Under the pieces are notes generated by a model. The model had not been told where the DNA came from. It saw nothing but the letters and a program-made list of their open reading frames with translations, and ran no database searches. The position numbers and the translations under genes are program-made. A stretch of DNA of 64,000 nucleotides from Bacillus pumilus (GTDB taxonomy: Bacteria; Bacillota; Bacilli; Bacillales; Bacillaceae): positions 1,054,001 to 1,118,000 of the forward strand of contig NZ_CP027116.1 of assembly GCF_003431975.1 (NCBI RefSeq), given 5' to 3'. How positions within the stretch are numbered: position 1 is the stretch's first letter; every line of letters begins with the position of its first letter. Shown piece by piece: positions 7,760 to 17,863 of this stretch.

Positions 7760-10700
7760 TTGATCGAAAAATTAACGGCGGTTGTCGAGGCGCAAACACG
7801 TAAGTTCAAAAAGCAAATGGACAAAGTAAACGATATGATGCGTCGCATGCGTGATCATCACACTGTCGAAGTAGATGCTGAAATCGCTGATTTCCAAAGG
7901 CGTGTTCGTGAGGCTGAACAGCAAATGGACAGTTTCTTACGCCGTCATGAACGCAACCGAGTTGACCTAGACGCAGATGCAGATCCTTTAACAAGGGCGG
8001 TTCGTATTGCCCGTCAAAAATTGCGTGAGATTCCTCAACGGATCAGTACTTATTTTACGGGTGATAACAATCCGTTAACCAGTTCAATAGCTCGTGCTAA
8101 AGCAGGGCTAAGGTCAATCGCTCAACGAGTGACGACCGTCATTGCCGGAAATCCTACTCCTTTAGGACGTGCTGTTATCGTAGCTCGAACGGCATTATCT
8201 ACTATTTCTCAAAGGGTAACGTCAATCATTGCAGGTAATGCCAGCCCGCTTGTTTCAACGGTTGCCGTTGCTCGAACCGCTCTTGCTTCGATTACTTCTA
8301 GAGTAACAACAGTGCTATCAGCAAATGAGGGGCCACTTCTTTTGGGAGTTGCCACAGGGCTTACAGCATTAGCAAGTATACCGAATAGAGTCAAAACAGT
8401 AATAAACGGAAGTGCAGCAGCATTGATAAGGTCAGTAGCTGTTGCAAGAGCAGCTTTAGCGACAATACCGAGAGAAATTTGGGTGAAGATTGAGGGCAGG
8501 CTTGACAACTTTGAAAATGCCATGAACCGGTTAGCAAAAATCACAAATTCAATTTCAACGGTATTTGGGAATGCTATACGTGGTGGATTGTTAGCGTTAT
8601 TACCTGCCATCGCTCCTGCTTTAGCTGGTGCTGTTGGTGTGCTTGGTTCACTTGGGCCAATGATCGGATCTGCTACAGGTGGATTAATGGGGCTTGTTAG
8701 TGCCTTTTCTACTGCTGGAACAGGTGCCGTGGCATTTGGTGCTTTAGCTGTTACATCCATTGGGAATGTGATTAAAACGGGCCAAGATTTAGACAAGCTA
8801 CAAGCCAAGCTAGATGATGCAACTAATGCAAAAGAGCGGGCTAAAATCATGGAACAGATAAACGTGTTGCAACAGTCGCTTGGAAAAGAAGAGAAGAAAG
8901 CCCTTGCTACTTTAGAAGATTTCAAAGATAACTGGCAAGAGATCGCAAGCATAACGCAGAAGCCTATCCTTAAATCATTCACCAACTCGCTCACAACGTT
9001 TAAAACGGTTCTGAATAGTCTTAGACCTATGTTTGTTAACGTTGCAAACGGAGCGGTTACATTATCAAAGAACATGGATAACGCTTTTAAAGCTCCTGAT
9101 CTACAGAATTTTATTAAATGGATGAACAACAATGCAGGAAAAGCTTTTGTGACCTTTGGAAATATCGCAGGTAACGTCTTGAGAACAGTCATGAATCTTA
9201 TTGTGGCTTTTGGTCCTCTAGGTAATGACATGGCCGCAAGCATGGAAAAAGCAACTGCTTCTTGGGCTAAATGGGCGGCAGGTTTAAGCTCATCACAACG
9301 ATTCCAAGATTTCATTGCTTACACCCGTGAAAACGGCCCGAAAATCTTAAAAGTTATCACAAACTTTTCAGGAGCATTGCGCCGTTTATTTGCTGCGTTT
9401 GGTCCAATGTCAGCAGATATGCTTACATCTTTAGTTGATATGACAGCTAGATTCAGAGAATGGGCTGGTACCGTTCAACATACAGAAGGGTTTAAAAACT
9501 TCATCGCATACATTGAAAAAACAGGTCCGACAGTGTGGAGCACACTTGGTCAAATTTCTCGGACAATAATAAATCTACTTATTGGAATGGCTCCACTCGG
9601 AAAAACGATCTTAGAAAATGTAAACAGCTTTTTGAAGTTTTCAAATTCTGCAATGGAAGCAAATCCGATTATCGGCCAATTGATCGCTGGATTGCTTTCA
9701 ACTATTGGTGTAGTAAGAGCTTTGACACCGATGATCGTTTCTTTCTCTACACTGTTTTTGAAGTGGCAAGACATAGTAGCTATAGCAACAAAAGTAGGAT
9801 CAGCTATTAAATTGATCGGAACAGTTTTCGGGGTTGTTTCAAAGATATTTATGGCAAATCCTATATTGTTAGCAATTGCGGCAATTGGAACAGCTGTATT
9901 TCTTGTCATTAAATACTGGGAGCCTATTTCTAAATTCTTCATAGACTTATGGAACAAAATCACTAGTTTTACTCAAAATGCATGGAATGGAATTATGACT
10001 TTTCTAAAAGTCTTATGGAGCGGTATCAAAAAAGTTGCTTCTAGTGTTTGGGGTGGAATCAAAGGCTTTATAACTGGTGTCTGGAATGGAATCAAGAAGG
10101 CGGCCACAACCATATGGAACGGTATTAAAACGTACTTTACGACAGTATTTAAAATCTATAAAACCATTTTTACAACAGTTTGGAACACAATCAAAAAGGT
10201 TGTCACAGCTGTTTGGAATGGTTTGAAGAATACTGCATCTAAAGTCTGGAATGGGATTAAATCATTATTCTCGACTGTTTTAGGCGGAATTAAAAACTTC
10301 TTTGTGAACAACTGGAACAAAATCAAGAGTACGACAACGACTGTTTTCAACACAGTAAAGACGTTTATCGGAAATGTGTGGAATAAGATCAAAACGACAG
10401 TCGGGAACGTTGTCGGCGGTATTTGGAAGGCTGTATCCGGCAAATTCAACGATATAAAAAACTCTGTCAGTAACAAAATGAATGATGTCAAAAGCAAGAT
10501 CAAGAGTATTTGGGATAAGGTCATGGCTTTCTTTAAAGGAATTGACTTATTCAAAATAGGAACAGACATTATTCGAGGTTTGATAAGGGGTATAGGTGGC
10601 GTTGCTGGGGATCTATACAAAAAAGCATCTGATATTGTAGGTAACGTTAAAAATACCTTTACCAAACTATTTAACATTCATTCTCCATCACGTTGGATGC

Positions 10701-12409
10701 GTGATGAGGTCGGATATAACTTGGGTGCTGGTATGGCTGTAGGTCTTGATAGATCAACAAATACAGTTGTTTCTTCTGCAAAAAAGACAACACAAGCAGC
10801 GCAGAGAGCTTCGCAAGCTGAAACGAAGAAAGCTCAAAAGCAAGCGGCGGCATTGAAGAAAAAACAAGCTACTGCGGCACGTAAAGCAAATGCGAGAAGA
10901 AAAACAGGCATTGATAATAAGATCAGAGCTGTAGAAACTAAGTTTGATACAGGGAAAATCAGTTCTAAAACCTTCATCAAACAATTGAATGCTATCAAGA
11001 AGCAAAACAAGCTAACATCTACACAAAATGCGAAGATCCAGCGTGAAATATACAATGCGCAGAAGAAATCGCAATCACAGCAAAAGAAAAAGGCTCTTGA
11101 GGCACAGCGCAAAAAGGCAAAAGCGCAGCTGGCGTATCAAAAGAAAGTCTCTCAAAAGATCGCTAATGCAGAAGTGAAATATGACATCAAGAAGATAAGC
11201 GGTCAGACATACATGAAGCAGCTTGAAAAGATCAAAAAGAAAGAAAAACTGACTGCTGCTCAGCGTAATAAGGTACAAAAAGAAATTTATGCAACTAGAA
11301 GCAAGCTTCAAAAAGCGGCGCAGAAGAAAAAAGATGATGAGAGAAAAGCAGCCGATAAGCTGAATAAAGGTCTTCTATCCGCCAACAACAGCTATTTGTC
11401 CAAGTTTAAGAGCATTAATGACAAATTGACCGATAACATCAAGAAGGTCAATGAAGAGTATAAGAACGCTCTTAAAGATCGTACTGATTCCATTTACAAC
11501 GCTATGGGATTATTTGATAGTGTGACTACAGAAAAAGTCAGTGGATCCAAGCTGTTAAATAACCTGCAAACGCAAATTGATAGAATGAAAAGTTTCCAAT
11601 CTGATCTATCGAAACTAACAGGCAGCGCACCAAAAGAATTCGTTGATGAATTAAGACAAATGGGCGTGGGGTCAGCTGATCAAATAAAAGCTATTGCTTC
11701 TATGTCTGCTCCAGAGCTAGATAAATATATCTCACTATGGAAACAAAAACACAGCATGGCAAGCGAACAAGCGACAAAAGAACTTGCCGGACTTAAAAAC
11801 GAAACAACTAAGAAAATCGCAGAATTGAGAATTGCAGCAAATACGGAATTGAACAAATTGAAAGTTGATTACATGAATAAAATTTCCCAATTGACTGTAA
11901 ATGTTAAGCAGCTGGGATCGCTTAAAAAGAGCGGGCAAGCGATTGGATCTAACACGATGGCCGGCATTATTTCAGGAATGAAAAACATGAAAGGCGAGCT
12001 TGCGAAGGAAGCCAATAGCATCGCATCTACAATCGAAAAAACGATCAAGAAGAAGCTGAAAATTCATTCGCCTTCACGTTTAATGCGTGATCAAGTGGGT
12101 GTCATGGTGCCAGCTGGTATTGCTGTGGGGATTCAGCAGGGCGTGGGTACTGTGAGTAAAGCAATGAATGCCGTAACAGATGCAATGTACATCAAACAAG
12201 AAGATTTAAATATCGCTTACGATGCTTCTATTACAAACAGTAAAATAGGAGCGGTTAAACATGAGTTAAGCGCAGAGCTTCAAAATATTGAACTTCCTGA
12301 ACAAGTGATTGTTATTGAAATGGACAGCAAAAAGGTTGGTCAAGGTGTTGCAAAGCCAGTTGAAAACGAGCAGAAGAGAGCGAACGCAAGGAGGACGAGG
12401 ATCACATGA
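7760..12409 (+). CDS. tape measure protein
   Basis: 1549 residues; its length sets tail length (roughly 0.15 nm per residue would predict about 230 nm). Residues about 80-240 hold four to five copies of a 37-41 residue repeat with GNxxPL, then ARTALxxI, then RVTTVI. Hydrophobic segments occur around 265-330 and 630-715. Residues about 735-920 form a run of 11-12 residue repeats of VWNGIKK type, with Trp/Phe at fixed spacing. The second half is Lys/Gln-rich coiled coil. The IHSPSRxMRDxVGxxxxAGxAVG module appears twice, at about residues 971 and 1433. The start is TTG 7760 behind GAGGGGTGAGG. Confidence 0.95.
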   Translation: MIEKLTAVVEAQTRKFKKQMDKVNDMMRRMRDHHTVEVDAEIADFQRRVREAEQQMDSFLRRHERNRVDLDADADPLTRAVRIARQKLREIPQRISTYFTGDNNPLTSSIARAKAGLRSIAQRVTTVIAGNPTPLGRAVIVARTALSTISQRVTSIIAGNASPLVSTVAVARTALASITSRVTTVLSANEGPLLLGVATGLTALASIPNRVKTVINGSAAALIRSVAVARAALATIPREIWVKIEGRLDNFENAMNRLAKITNSISTVFGNAIRGGLLALLPAIAPALAGAVGVLGSLGPMIGSATGGLMGLVSAFSTAGTGAVAFGALAVTSIGNVIKTGQDLDKLQAKLDDATNAKERAKIMEQINVLQQSLGKEEKKALATLEDFKDNWQEIASITQKPILKSFTNSLTTFKTVLNSLRPMFVNVANGAVTLSKNMDNAFKAPDLQNFIKWMNNNAGKAFVTFGNIAGNVLRTVMNLIVAFGPLGNDMAASMEKATASWAKWAAGLSSSQRFQDFIAYTRENGPKILKVITNFSGALRRLFAAFGPMSADMLTSLVDMTARFREWAGTVQHTEGFKNFIAYIEKTGPTVWSTLGQISRTIINLLIGMAPLGKTILENVNSFLKFSNSAMEANPIIGQLIAGLLSTIGVVRALTPMIVSFSTLFLKWQDIVAIATKVGSAIKLIGTVFGVVSKIFMANPILLAIAAIGTAVFLVIKYWEPISKFFIDLWNKITSFTQNAWNGIMTFLKVLWSGIKKVASSVWGGIKGFITGVWNGIKKAATTIWNGIKTYFTTVFKIYKTIFTTVWNTIKKVVTAVWNGLKNTASKVWNGIKSLFSTVLGGIKNFFVNNWNKIKSTTTTVFNTVKTFIGNVWNKIKTTVGNVVGGIWKAVSGKFNDIKNSVSNKMNDVKSKIKSIWDKVMAFFKGIDLFKIGTDIIRGLIRGIGGVAGDLYKKASDIVGNVKNTFTKLFNIHSPSRWMRDEVGYNLGAGMAVGLDRSTNTVVSSAKKTTQAAQRASQAETKKAQKQAAALKKKQATAARKANARRKTGIDNKIRAVETKFDTGKISSKTFIKQLNAIKKQNKLTSTQNAKIQREIYNAQKKSQSQQKKKALEAQRKKAKAQLAYQKKVSQKIANAEVKYDIKKISGQTYMKQLEKIKKKEKLTAAQRNKVQKEIYATRSKLQKAAQKKKDDERKAADKLNKGLLSANNSYLSKFKSINDKLTDNIKKVNEEYKNALKDRTDSIYNAMGLFDSVTTEKVSGSKLLNNLQTQIDRMKSFQSDLSKLTGSAPKEFVDELRQMGVGSADQIKAIASMSAPELDKYISLWKQKHSMASEQATKELAGLKNETTKKIAELRIAANTELNKLKVDYMNKISQLTVNVKQLGSLKKSGQAIGSNTMAGIISGMKNMKGELAKEANSIASTIEKTIKKKLKIHSPSRLMRDQVGVMVPAGIAVGIQQGVGTVSKAMNAVTDAMYIKQEDLNIAYDASITNSKIGAVKHELSAELQNIELPEQVIVIEMDSKKVGQGVAKPVENEQKRANARRTRIT

Positions 12410-13173
12410 TTAATTATCAAAAACTTGTCCCCAACGAATGGAAGATCACTTTTAACGGTATCGACATATCACAATATTTCTACCTTAAAGAGACACCAAG
12501 CGGCAGGGGTGTTGTTGGTCGAGAAGTGAAAATTGACACGATAGGGAACCGCGCAGGCGGTTTTCTTCGTGGCACTAGATTACCTGTAAGAGTTATTACC
12601 CTAGAAGTGCTATTTGCCTTTTCCACTGAAAAAGAATTGAAGAAAAAACAAGAGGAATTGAACTATATTCTTCACACAGATGAAGAAAAGCCGCTTGTTT
12701 TCTTCGATGAACCAGACAGGACATATAACGCCATATTTGAGAGTTTGACAGAAGGCGAAACAAAAGGAGGCTTACAGCATGCCACACTAACTTTTCTTTG
12801 TTCTGATCCTAAGAAATATGGAACTGCGGCAGCGTATGAATTAGGGAAAGGAGTTCAAACATTCACAAACCCTAGTCTAGCGGCTATCGAACCGCAAATT
12901 GAATGTATTTTTACAGCAGCAGCCACCTCATATGAAGTGGCTCTTTTACATTCAGATGAGAGTGTCAACAAAGTCATAAAGGTTGTACACAACTTTATTG
13001 AAGGAGACACACTCATAATCGACATCGCTAAACGGAAGGTACTGAACAATGGGAAAGCGATCATGAACGGCCTGCAAATTCAATCTGAATTCTTTAGTTT
13101 TCCTGCTCAAAAACCCGTCAAACTAAAATTCAGTCACAATAGCAGTATCAAATTTAAAGAAGCCTATCTATAG
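12406..13173 (+). CDS. distal tail protein Dit (SPP1 gp19.1-like)
   Basis: 255 residues. It forms the hub ring at the tail tip that links tube to Tal and the adsorption apparatus. The sequence has the family opening (WKITFNGIDISQYFYLKE), a GxLRGTRLPVRVITLEV strand pair and LTFLCSDPKKYG near the middle, followed by a galectin-like C-terminal domain. ATG 12406 overlaps the tape measure stop (ATGA) with AGGAGG upstream. Confidence 0.9.
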   Translation: MINYQKLVPNEWKITFNGIDISQYFYLKETPSGRGVVGREVKIDTIGNRAGGFLRGTRLPVRVITLEVLFAFSTEKELKKKQEELNYILHTDEEKPLVFFDEPDRTYNAIFESLTEGETKGGLQHATLTFLCSDPKKYGTAAAYELGKGVQTFTNPSLAAIEPQIECIFTAAATSYEVALLHSDESVNKVIKVVHNFIEGDTLIIDIAKRKVLNNGKAIMNGLQIQSEFFSFPAQKPVKLKFSHNSSIKFKEAYL

Positions 13174-13189
13174 AAAGGGGGTCCGTCAT

Positions 13190-16100
13190 ATGGCTGAGAT
13201 ATTCATTTTATCGCCAGAAGATGAACTTTTGGCTGTTCTGTCCAGTGACGGACAGGACTCATGTAATTTTTGGGATGCAAAATATAAAGAAGAACTCAAC
13301 TTGGGTTCTTCTTTTTCTTTTATTGCGGATGCTTCCCATCCTGATGCGCGTTATTTGTTTGAAGAGAATCAAGTCGTGTTTCGAGATAAGGACGGAGAAT
13401 TACGGGCATTTGTCATAAAAGAGCTTGATGATACGGATGATGGTGTTGAGATTAATACGCTTGTTACTTGCGAAGCAGCAATGATGGAACTAGCGGAAAC
13501 AATCATAAAAGAGCGAAGGCCGAAAGACAGGACCGCTCAAGAGGTTCTTGATCAAGTGTTTGAAAGAACCAGATGGACCGCAGAAGTGACCGCCGAGCTA
13601 GGACTAAACTCGACATCATTCTATAAAATGACTGCTCTTGAATGTTTAAGCGATGTCTTGAACAAATGGGGCGGCGAATTCAGAGACGTTGTGGAGTTTG
13701 ACGGGAATACCATCACCAAACGCACAATCAAGGTCTTGTCGCGCAGAGGAAAAGACAGCGGCAAGCGTTTTGAAATTGATAAGGACACTGAAAGTATCAG
13801 ACGTACCGTGATCAGCTATCCTAAAACAGCTTTGTATGGTTATGGTGCTTCATTACAAACAACTGATGAAGACGGAGAGGAGACAGGTGGTTATTCTCGT
13901 TTCATCGACTTCGCAGATGTTGAGTGGAAAAAATCAAATGGTGATCCAGTAGACAAACCAAAGGGGCAAGAGTGGGTAGGGGATCCTGCTCTATTACAAA
14001 AATACGGCCGCTTGAAAAATGGGGAATTAATTCATAGAGAAGATATTTTCAGCGATGAAGATATTGAAGATCCCAAAGAATTGTTGAAAGCAACTTACAA
14101 TCATTTACTCACTGTGGCATCAAAAACAGAGGTCAATTATGAGCTATCAGTGAAGCTGCTTGAAGGTGTTGAGGGGTATGAGCACGAGCATGTCGATCTT
14201 GGAGATACAACCATTGCTATTGATCGCTTCTTCGCAATACCGATCGAAACTTCACAGCGAATTATAACGATGGAATACGACATCACCGATCCTGAAAATA
14301 CGTGTGTCGTTGAGATAGGACAGTTCTTGTCAGTCTTACAGGGTGATGACCGAGTAAAGCAGTTGCAAAAGATAATTGATAGTAATCGTGGTACCTGGGA
14401 AAGAAAACCGGAAGCGGGCAACGTGACGGATGGCAGTTTTCCGAATACAAAGCCACCCCGTCCATCAAATATCAAAGCAGAAGGTTTGTTCAAAACGGTA
14501 TCTCTTACTTGGGATTACAACCCTAGTTCATACATTGCAGCATATGAAGTGTATGCATCGCAAAATAAAGGATTTACGCCAACAGCCGCACAACTTATTT
14601 TCCGCGGGAAAACAGGAGGCTGGCACCACCAAGACGGTGTGGATGTTGATCAAGTATGGTATTACCGTTTTAGAACAATCAACACGCACGGAACGGCCAG
14701 CGATTGGTCGAGTGAATATGAGGCCAAGACGGTAAGAGTTCTTAATAATGACATTATGTTCGGTGCTGTCACAGCAGATAAACTGGCAGCTCTATCAGTG
14801 ACAGCAGACAAACTGTATACAGATATTTCAAACTCGAACATCTTACCGGGTTCATTATCAAGGTCTAGTGATCTAGCTGGGCTTAATTCTGCTGAATTAA
14901 CTGTAAATGAACTGGATTACAATGAAGTTACTGTTACAAAAAAACTCACAGATAATATACTTTTTGGAATTTCAACATCTCCACGTAAATCGTTAAAACT
15001 TGTCAATGGAGAAACTTATACTTTTTCAATAGAAGTTAAACGAGGCAATTTGAAGAATTTCAATTACTTAAATTTCCGTTATTACGTTACACCCAGCAAT
15101 CTTAAGAGACAAACCGTTGAGACTACTTTTGGCGATATTTCTAGCTTGCCATCAGATGAGTTTGTACGATTAAACTGTACTTTTACTTACACTGGCGATA
15201 CTGCAAGTAACTATTATTTGCTATTCGGCGCTTATACAGAGAACGCTACAGATGAAGGCTCATTTGTCGTTAGAAAATGTCAATTACGAATGGGTGAATC
15301 TACAAAAGAATGGTCTGCCAGTCCTTACGATGTAATGCTCACAGAAAAATCTGTGACAGCACTTCATGTAAATGATGCTGCGATTGGAACGGCAGCCATT
15401 CAAAACGCCGCAATTCAGAAAGCACATCTAGGCACAGCGATTATTGATACTGCTCATATAACAGATGGTGCCATTACAAATGCCAAAATAGCCAATCTTT
15501 CTGCTGATAAAATCACAGCTGGCACGATTAAAGGTATCACGATTGAAGGCTCACTTATAAAAGGGGCTAGAATTGAACCAATTTCTCAAAATTCAAATTA
15601 TAAATCTTATATAACTGCTAATGAGATATATCAAGAATATTTTGATGGAAGCACAAACGTATTAACAATAAAAGATGGAGTTTTTCAACAATCTTACAAT
15701 CGTCTTGACGGTCAGGTATTAGTTGGAGGAACAACTATTGATAGGGGTTTTATAAAACTAGAAGGTGGATCTGGAAACACAGTGACAAATGGGTTCACTT
15801 ATAGGTCTTATCTCTATTCAGATTGGTTAAAAGGATCAGGATACAGAGTGGCGAAGTTTGATGGTAAAAAGGAAATCGATACTTTTTTTATCGGTTCTGA
15901 ATATCCCGGATTTGATTATGACACTGCGATTATTGCAGCATTTGAAAGTGGTATGATAATCTCTTCTGCTGGAGAAATGTTCTTAAATAATCAAGGGGCA
16001 AATTTTGATATTAAAGGGAATGGATCATATCTTTTCGATAAGATAAGCACAGACGGAAATTTTTATGCTAATGTCTCCAATGGTTATTTTGCTGCGTATG

Positions 16101-16516
16101 CTAAAAAAGGATTTCTCCTACACACTGGAGATGGATATGGGGATCTGAAAGCTCACACTATTGATATGTACAGTGGAAATCAAACAAATACCCTACTGAG
16201 AGCTGCTGGTGTTGTGTTATCAAGATATGGAAGTTCACTACAAACAAATTGTCAAATTATTTTTGATAGTATTTCCATCATGATGGGCACTAATTCAGGA
16301 AGCTATGATTATACAGTTTGGTCGGAACGAAATATTGAGAATATGTTTCATGTCTTTTTGCAGGTGGAAGGATCGAACTCAAGTGCTGTCGTAGCAGCAT
16401 TTGAAAATAAAACAACTGCTGGATTCCGAATTTATATAAGAAATGCAGCTGGAATAGCTAATGCCAACAACCGGAATTACACTGTAAACATAATGATGAT
16501 TACAGAAGCAATTTAG
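13190..16516 (+). CDS. Tal / tail-tip receptor-binding protein with FN3 domain
   Basis: 1108 residues. Residues 1-390 match the prophage endopeptidase-tail (Tal, SPP1 gp21-like) N-domain that forms the tail tip below Dit. Residues about 420-520 are an FN3 domain (PPRPSNIKAEGLFKTVSLTWDY to SDWSSEYEAKTVRV). Residues about 520-560 and 720-790 carry the shaft-like repeats VTADKL, AAIQNAAIQKAHLGTA and DGAITNAKIANLSADKIT. A beta-sandwich-like insert lies at about 570-700, and a variable Gly/Ser/Tyr-rich C-terminal domain follows from about 800. The C-terminal half most likely contacts the host surface. AAGGGGG precedes ATG 13190. Confidence 0.88.
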   Translation: MAEIFILSPEDELLAVLSSDGQDSCNFWDAKYKEELNLGSSFSFIADASHPDARYLFEENQVVFRDKDGELRAFVIKELDDTDDGVEINTLVTCEAAMMELAETIIKERRPKDRTAQEVLDQVFERTRWTAEVTAELGLNSTSFYKMTALECLSDVLNKWGGEFRDVVEFDGNTITKRTIKVLSRRGKDSGKRFEIDKDTESIRRTVISYPKTALYGYGASLQTTDEDGEETGGYSRFIDFADVEWKKSNGDPVDKPKGQEWVGDPALLQKYGRLKNGELIHREDIFSDEDIEDPKELLKATYNHLLTVASKTEVNYELSVKLLEGVEGYEHEHVDLGDTTIAIDRFFAIPIETSQRIITMEYDITDPENTCVVEIGQFLSVLQGDDRVKQLQKIIDSNRGTWERKPEAGNVTDGSFPNTKPPRPSNIKAEGLFKTVSLTWDYNPSSYIAAYEVYASQNKGFTPTAAQLIFRGKTGGWHHQDGVDVDQVWYYRFRTINTHGTASDWSSEYEAKTVRVLNNDIMFGAVTADKLAALSVTADKLYTDISNSNILPGSLSRSSDLAGLNSAELTVNELDYNEVTVTKKLTDNILFGISTSPRKSLKLVNGETYTFSIEVKRGNLKNFNYLNFRYYVTPSNLKRQTVETTFGDISSLPSDEFVRLNCTFTYTGDTASNYYLLFGAYTENATDEGSFVVRKCQLRMGESTKEWSASPYDVMLTEKSVTALHVNDAAIGTAAIQNAAIQKAHLGTAIIDTAHITDGAITNAKIANLSADKITAGTIKGITIEGSLIKGARIEPISQNSNYKSYITANEIYQEYFDGSTNVLTIKDGVFQQSYNRLDGQVLVGGTTIDRGFIKLEGGSGNTVTNGFTYRSYLYSDWLKGSGYRVAKFDGKKEIDTFFIGSEYPGFDYDTAIIAAFESGMIISSAGEMFLNNQGANFDIKGNGSYLFDKISTDGNFYANVSNGYFAAYAKKGFLLHTGDGYGDLKAHTIDMYSGNQTNTLLRAAGVVLSRYGSSLQTNCQIIFDSISIMMGTNSGSYDYTVWSERNIENMFHVFLQVEGSNSSAVVAAFENKTTAGFRIYIRNAAGIANANNRNYTVNIMMITEAI

Positions 16517-16533
16517 AAGGGAGACACTTCGCT

Positions 16534-16947
16534 TTGATTGAAATTAGAGAAGAAAAGAGATTCAATCCGTTTTTCCGCTCACTTAAGGCAAAAGTAACTG
16601 AGCAGGGAATCGAGTTGAGTGAATGCACTATTTATCACATGTATGAAGGGGAATTAGTTACTGGTGATCTTCCAGCGGCATTAATCAAGATAGATGCGGA
16701 TGAAGATAAAAAATATTCAGTGTTGTATGACCTTTATATAACGATGGATGAGGAAAAAAATCACGCTTATCATTTAGACAAATGTTACATGTCACCTAAT
16801 CAAATGCCGTGTTATGCCGGGTCCGACTATCTCGTTTTAACTCTATTAAGTATCAGAGTAGGTGTGGAGGGTGAAAGAGAGGGATATATAAATGCGTTTG
16901 TAGAAAGGGTGATTGAAGATGAAGGAACTGATACCCAACGTAATTAG
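16534..16947 (+). CDS. phage tail-region protein of unknown function
   Basis: 137 residues, TTG start behind AGAAGGGAG. Acidic and beta-rich with a hydrophobic core pattern (SVLYDLYITMDEEKNHAYHLDKCYMSP). It follows the receptor-binding protein, where related phages encode upper baseplate or accessory tail-tip proteins. I do not recognise a family. Confidence 0.65.
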   Translation: MIEIREEKRFNPFFRSLKAKVTEQGIELSECTIYHMYEGELVTGDLPAALIKIDADEDKKYSVLYDLYITMDEEKNHAYHLDKCYMSPNQMPCYAGSDYLVLTLLSIRVGVEGEREGYINAFVERVIEDEGTDTQRN

Positions 16948-17050
16948 AGGTGACGCTCCTACAAAATCACTGGAAGAAAGATTGAAAGAAGCTGAAAAAA
17001 CTCTCCAGGAGATCAAAGAAGAAATAAAGGTACAGGAGGAAAACACATGA
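16919..17050 (+). CDS. small coiled-coil phage protein
   Basis: 43 residues: a short hydrophilic N-terminus with NVIRGDAPTK, then a helix SLEERLKEAEKTLQEIKEE. ATG 16919 overlaps the upstream gene by 29 bases, with AAAGGGTG upstream; the stop overlaps the next ATG (ATGA). Overlaps on both sides and a good ribosome site support translation. The position matches the tiny genes found between tail-tip and lysis genes in Bacillus phages. No function assigned. Confidence 0.65.
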   Translation: MKELIPNVIRGDAPTKSLEERLKEAEKTLQEIKEEIKVQEENT

Positions 17051-17256
17051 GTAATGAAATGACAAAAGAACAGCTGCAAACAGAGCTGAAAGCGACACAG
17101 TTAAAAGTGATCAGTCTAAGCGAGCTACTTAATGAAGCAAACAATAAATTTGCAGAAGTGAGGGCCACATATACGATGTTGTCAGAAGAACATAATAAGC
17201 TAAAAGAAGCTTTATTAAATCAACAAGGGAATGACACAAACGCAAACGCTGAATAG
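17047..17256 (+). CDS. small coiled-coil phage protein
   Basis: 69 residues, almost entirely heptad-like helix (EQLQTELKATQLKVISLSEL, then EVRATYTMLSEEHNKLKEALL), with an Asn-rich tail. The ribosome site is AGGAGG eight bases before ATG 17047. It is coupled to the preceding small gene, and the two may act as a pair. Function unknown. Confidence 0.7.
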   Translation: MSNEMTKEQLQTELKATQLKVISLSELLNEANNKFAEVRATYTMLSEEHNKLKEALLNQQGNDTNANAE

Positions 17257-17272
17257 GCGTTTTTATTTTGCC
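17244..17272 (+). terminator. intrinsic terminator after the tail-tip genes
   Basis: AAACGC and GCGTTT form a six-pair stem with a seven-base loop, followed by TTTATTTTG. The 5' arm overlaps the end of the preceding gene. It separates the structural genes from the lysis block. Confidence 0.7.
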
Positions 17273-17305
17273 TTCTTTAAGGGGGTGGACAAAGTGAGGG
17301 AGTAG

Positions 17306-17527
17306 GTGAGCATGGTGGAAATGGATTTGGCACAGTATTTAATGACACAGGGCCCATTTGCGGTTCTTTTCTGTTGGGTGCTGTTTTATGTATTAAACAC
17401 AACAAAGGAAAGAGAAAACAAGCTCAATGAGCAAATAGACGCACAGAACAACGTTTTAGCAAAATTCAGTGAAAAATATGATGTTGTCATTGAAAAGTTA
17501 GATCGGATCGAAAGAAACCAAAAATAA
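17306..17527 (+). CDS. BhlA/UviB-family holin-like protein
   Basis: 73 residues. One membrane segment (residues 17-33, [17 protein letters not shown]) is followed by a highly charged helix ending in [14 protein letters not shown], the layout of the SPbeta BhlA / UviB family, which assists holin-mediated lysis. It directly precedes the holin and amidase. The start is GTG 17306 or ATG 17312. Confidence 0.85.
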   Translation: MSMVEMDLAQYLMTQGPFAVLFCWVLFYVLNTTKERENKLNEQIDAQNNVLAKFSEKYDVVIEKLDRIERNQK

Positions 17528-17543
17528 GAAAAGAGGAATGTAT

Positions 17544-17807
17544 ATGAAAAACTTAGACAAAGGCACTGTGATCCGCACGGTGCTTCTTTTAATTGCTTTG
17601 ATAAATCAGTTTTTAGTGATGTTCGGCAAAACGTCTTTACCATTGGATGAAGAGTCTGTAAACAATTTAGCAGACGTTTTATATGTTGCTTTCTCGACAC
17701 TATTTACAACGATTATGACGCTCATCACATGGTTTAAAAACAACTATGTGACATCTAAAGGACAGAAGCAGAAAGAAGTCCTAAAACAAAAAGGATTAAC
17801 GAAGTAA
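17544..17807 (+). CDS. phage holin, SPP1 family
   Basis: 87 residues with two membrane segments ([19 protein letters not shown] and [19 protein letters not shown]) and a basic tail ([13 protein letters not shown]), the class II holin layout of SPP1 gp26. It opens the membrane so the amidase can reach the wall. ATG 17544 has AGAGGA at good spacing; ATG 17538 lies on top of the ribosome site and is less likely. Confidence 0.9.
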   Translation: MKNLDKGTVIRTVLLLIALINQFLVMFGKTSLPLDEESVNNLADVLYVAFSTLFTTIMTLITWFKNNYVTSKGQKQKEVLKQKGLTK

Positions 17808-17808
17808 G

Positions 17809-17835
17809 GAGCTGCCACGTGGTGGCTCTTTTTAA
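17809..17835 (+). terminator. terminator-like hairpin between holin and amidase
   Basis: GAGCTGCC and GGTGGCTC pair over eight positions with two wobbles around ACGT, followed by TTTTTAATT. It lies in the 56-base gap and probably sets the holin to amidase expression ratio. Confidence 0.55.
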
Positions 17836-17863
17836 TTCCATTAAACGAATGGGGAGAACGCAA

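Noticed and set aside
8209..9315. Long minus-strand open frame (368 codons) inside the tape measure gene
   Set aside because: No ribosome site; the amino-acid pattern mirrors the Ala/Val/Thr-rich plus-strand repeats. It is a shadow of a long low-complexity gene.
10156..10677. Minus-strand open frame of 173 codons opposite the Trp-rich repeats of the tape measure
   Set aside because: Composition (repeated FLI, TTV, PFQT patterns) is the reverse reading of the 11-12 residue repeats; no start signals.
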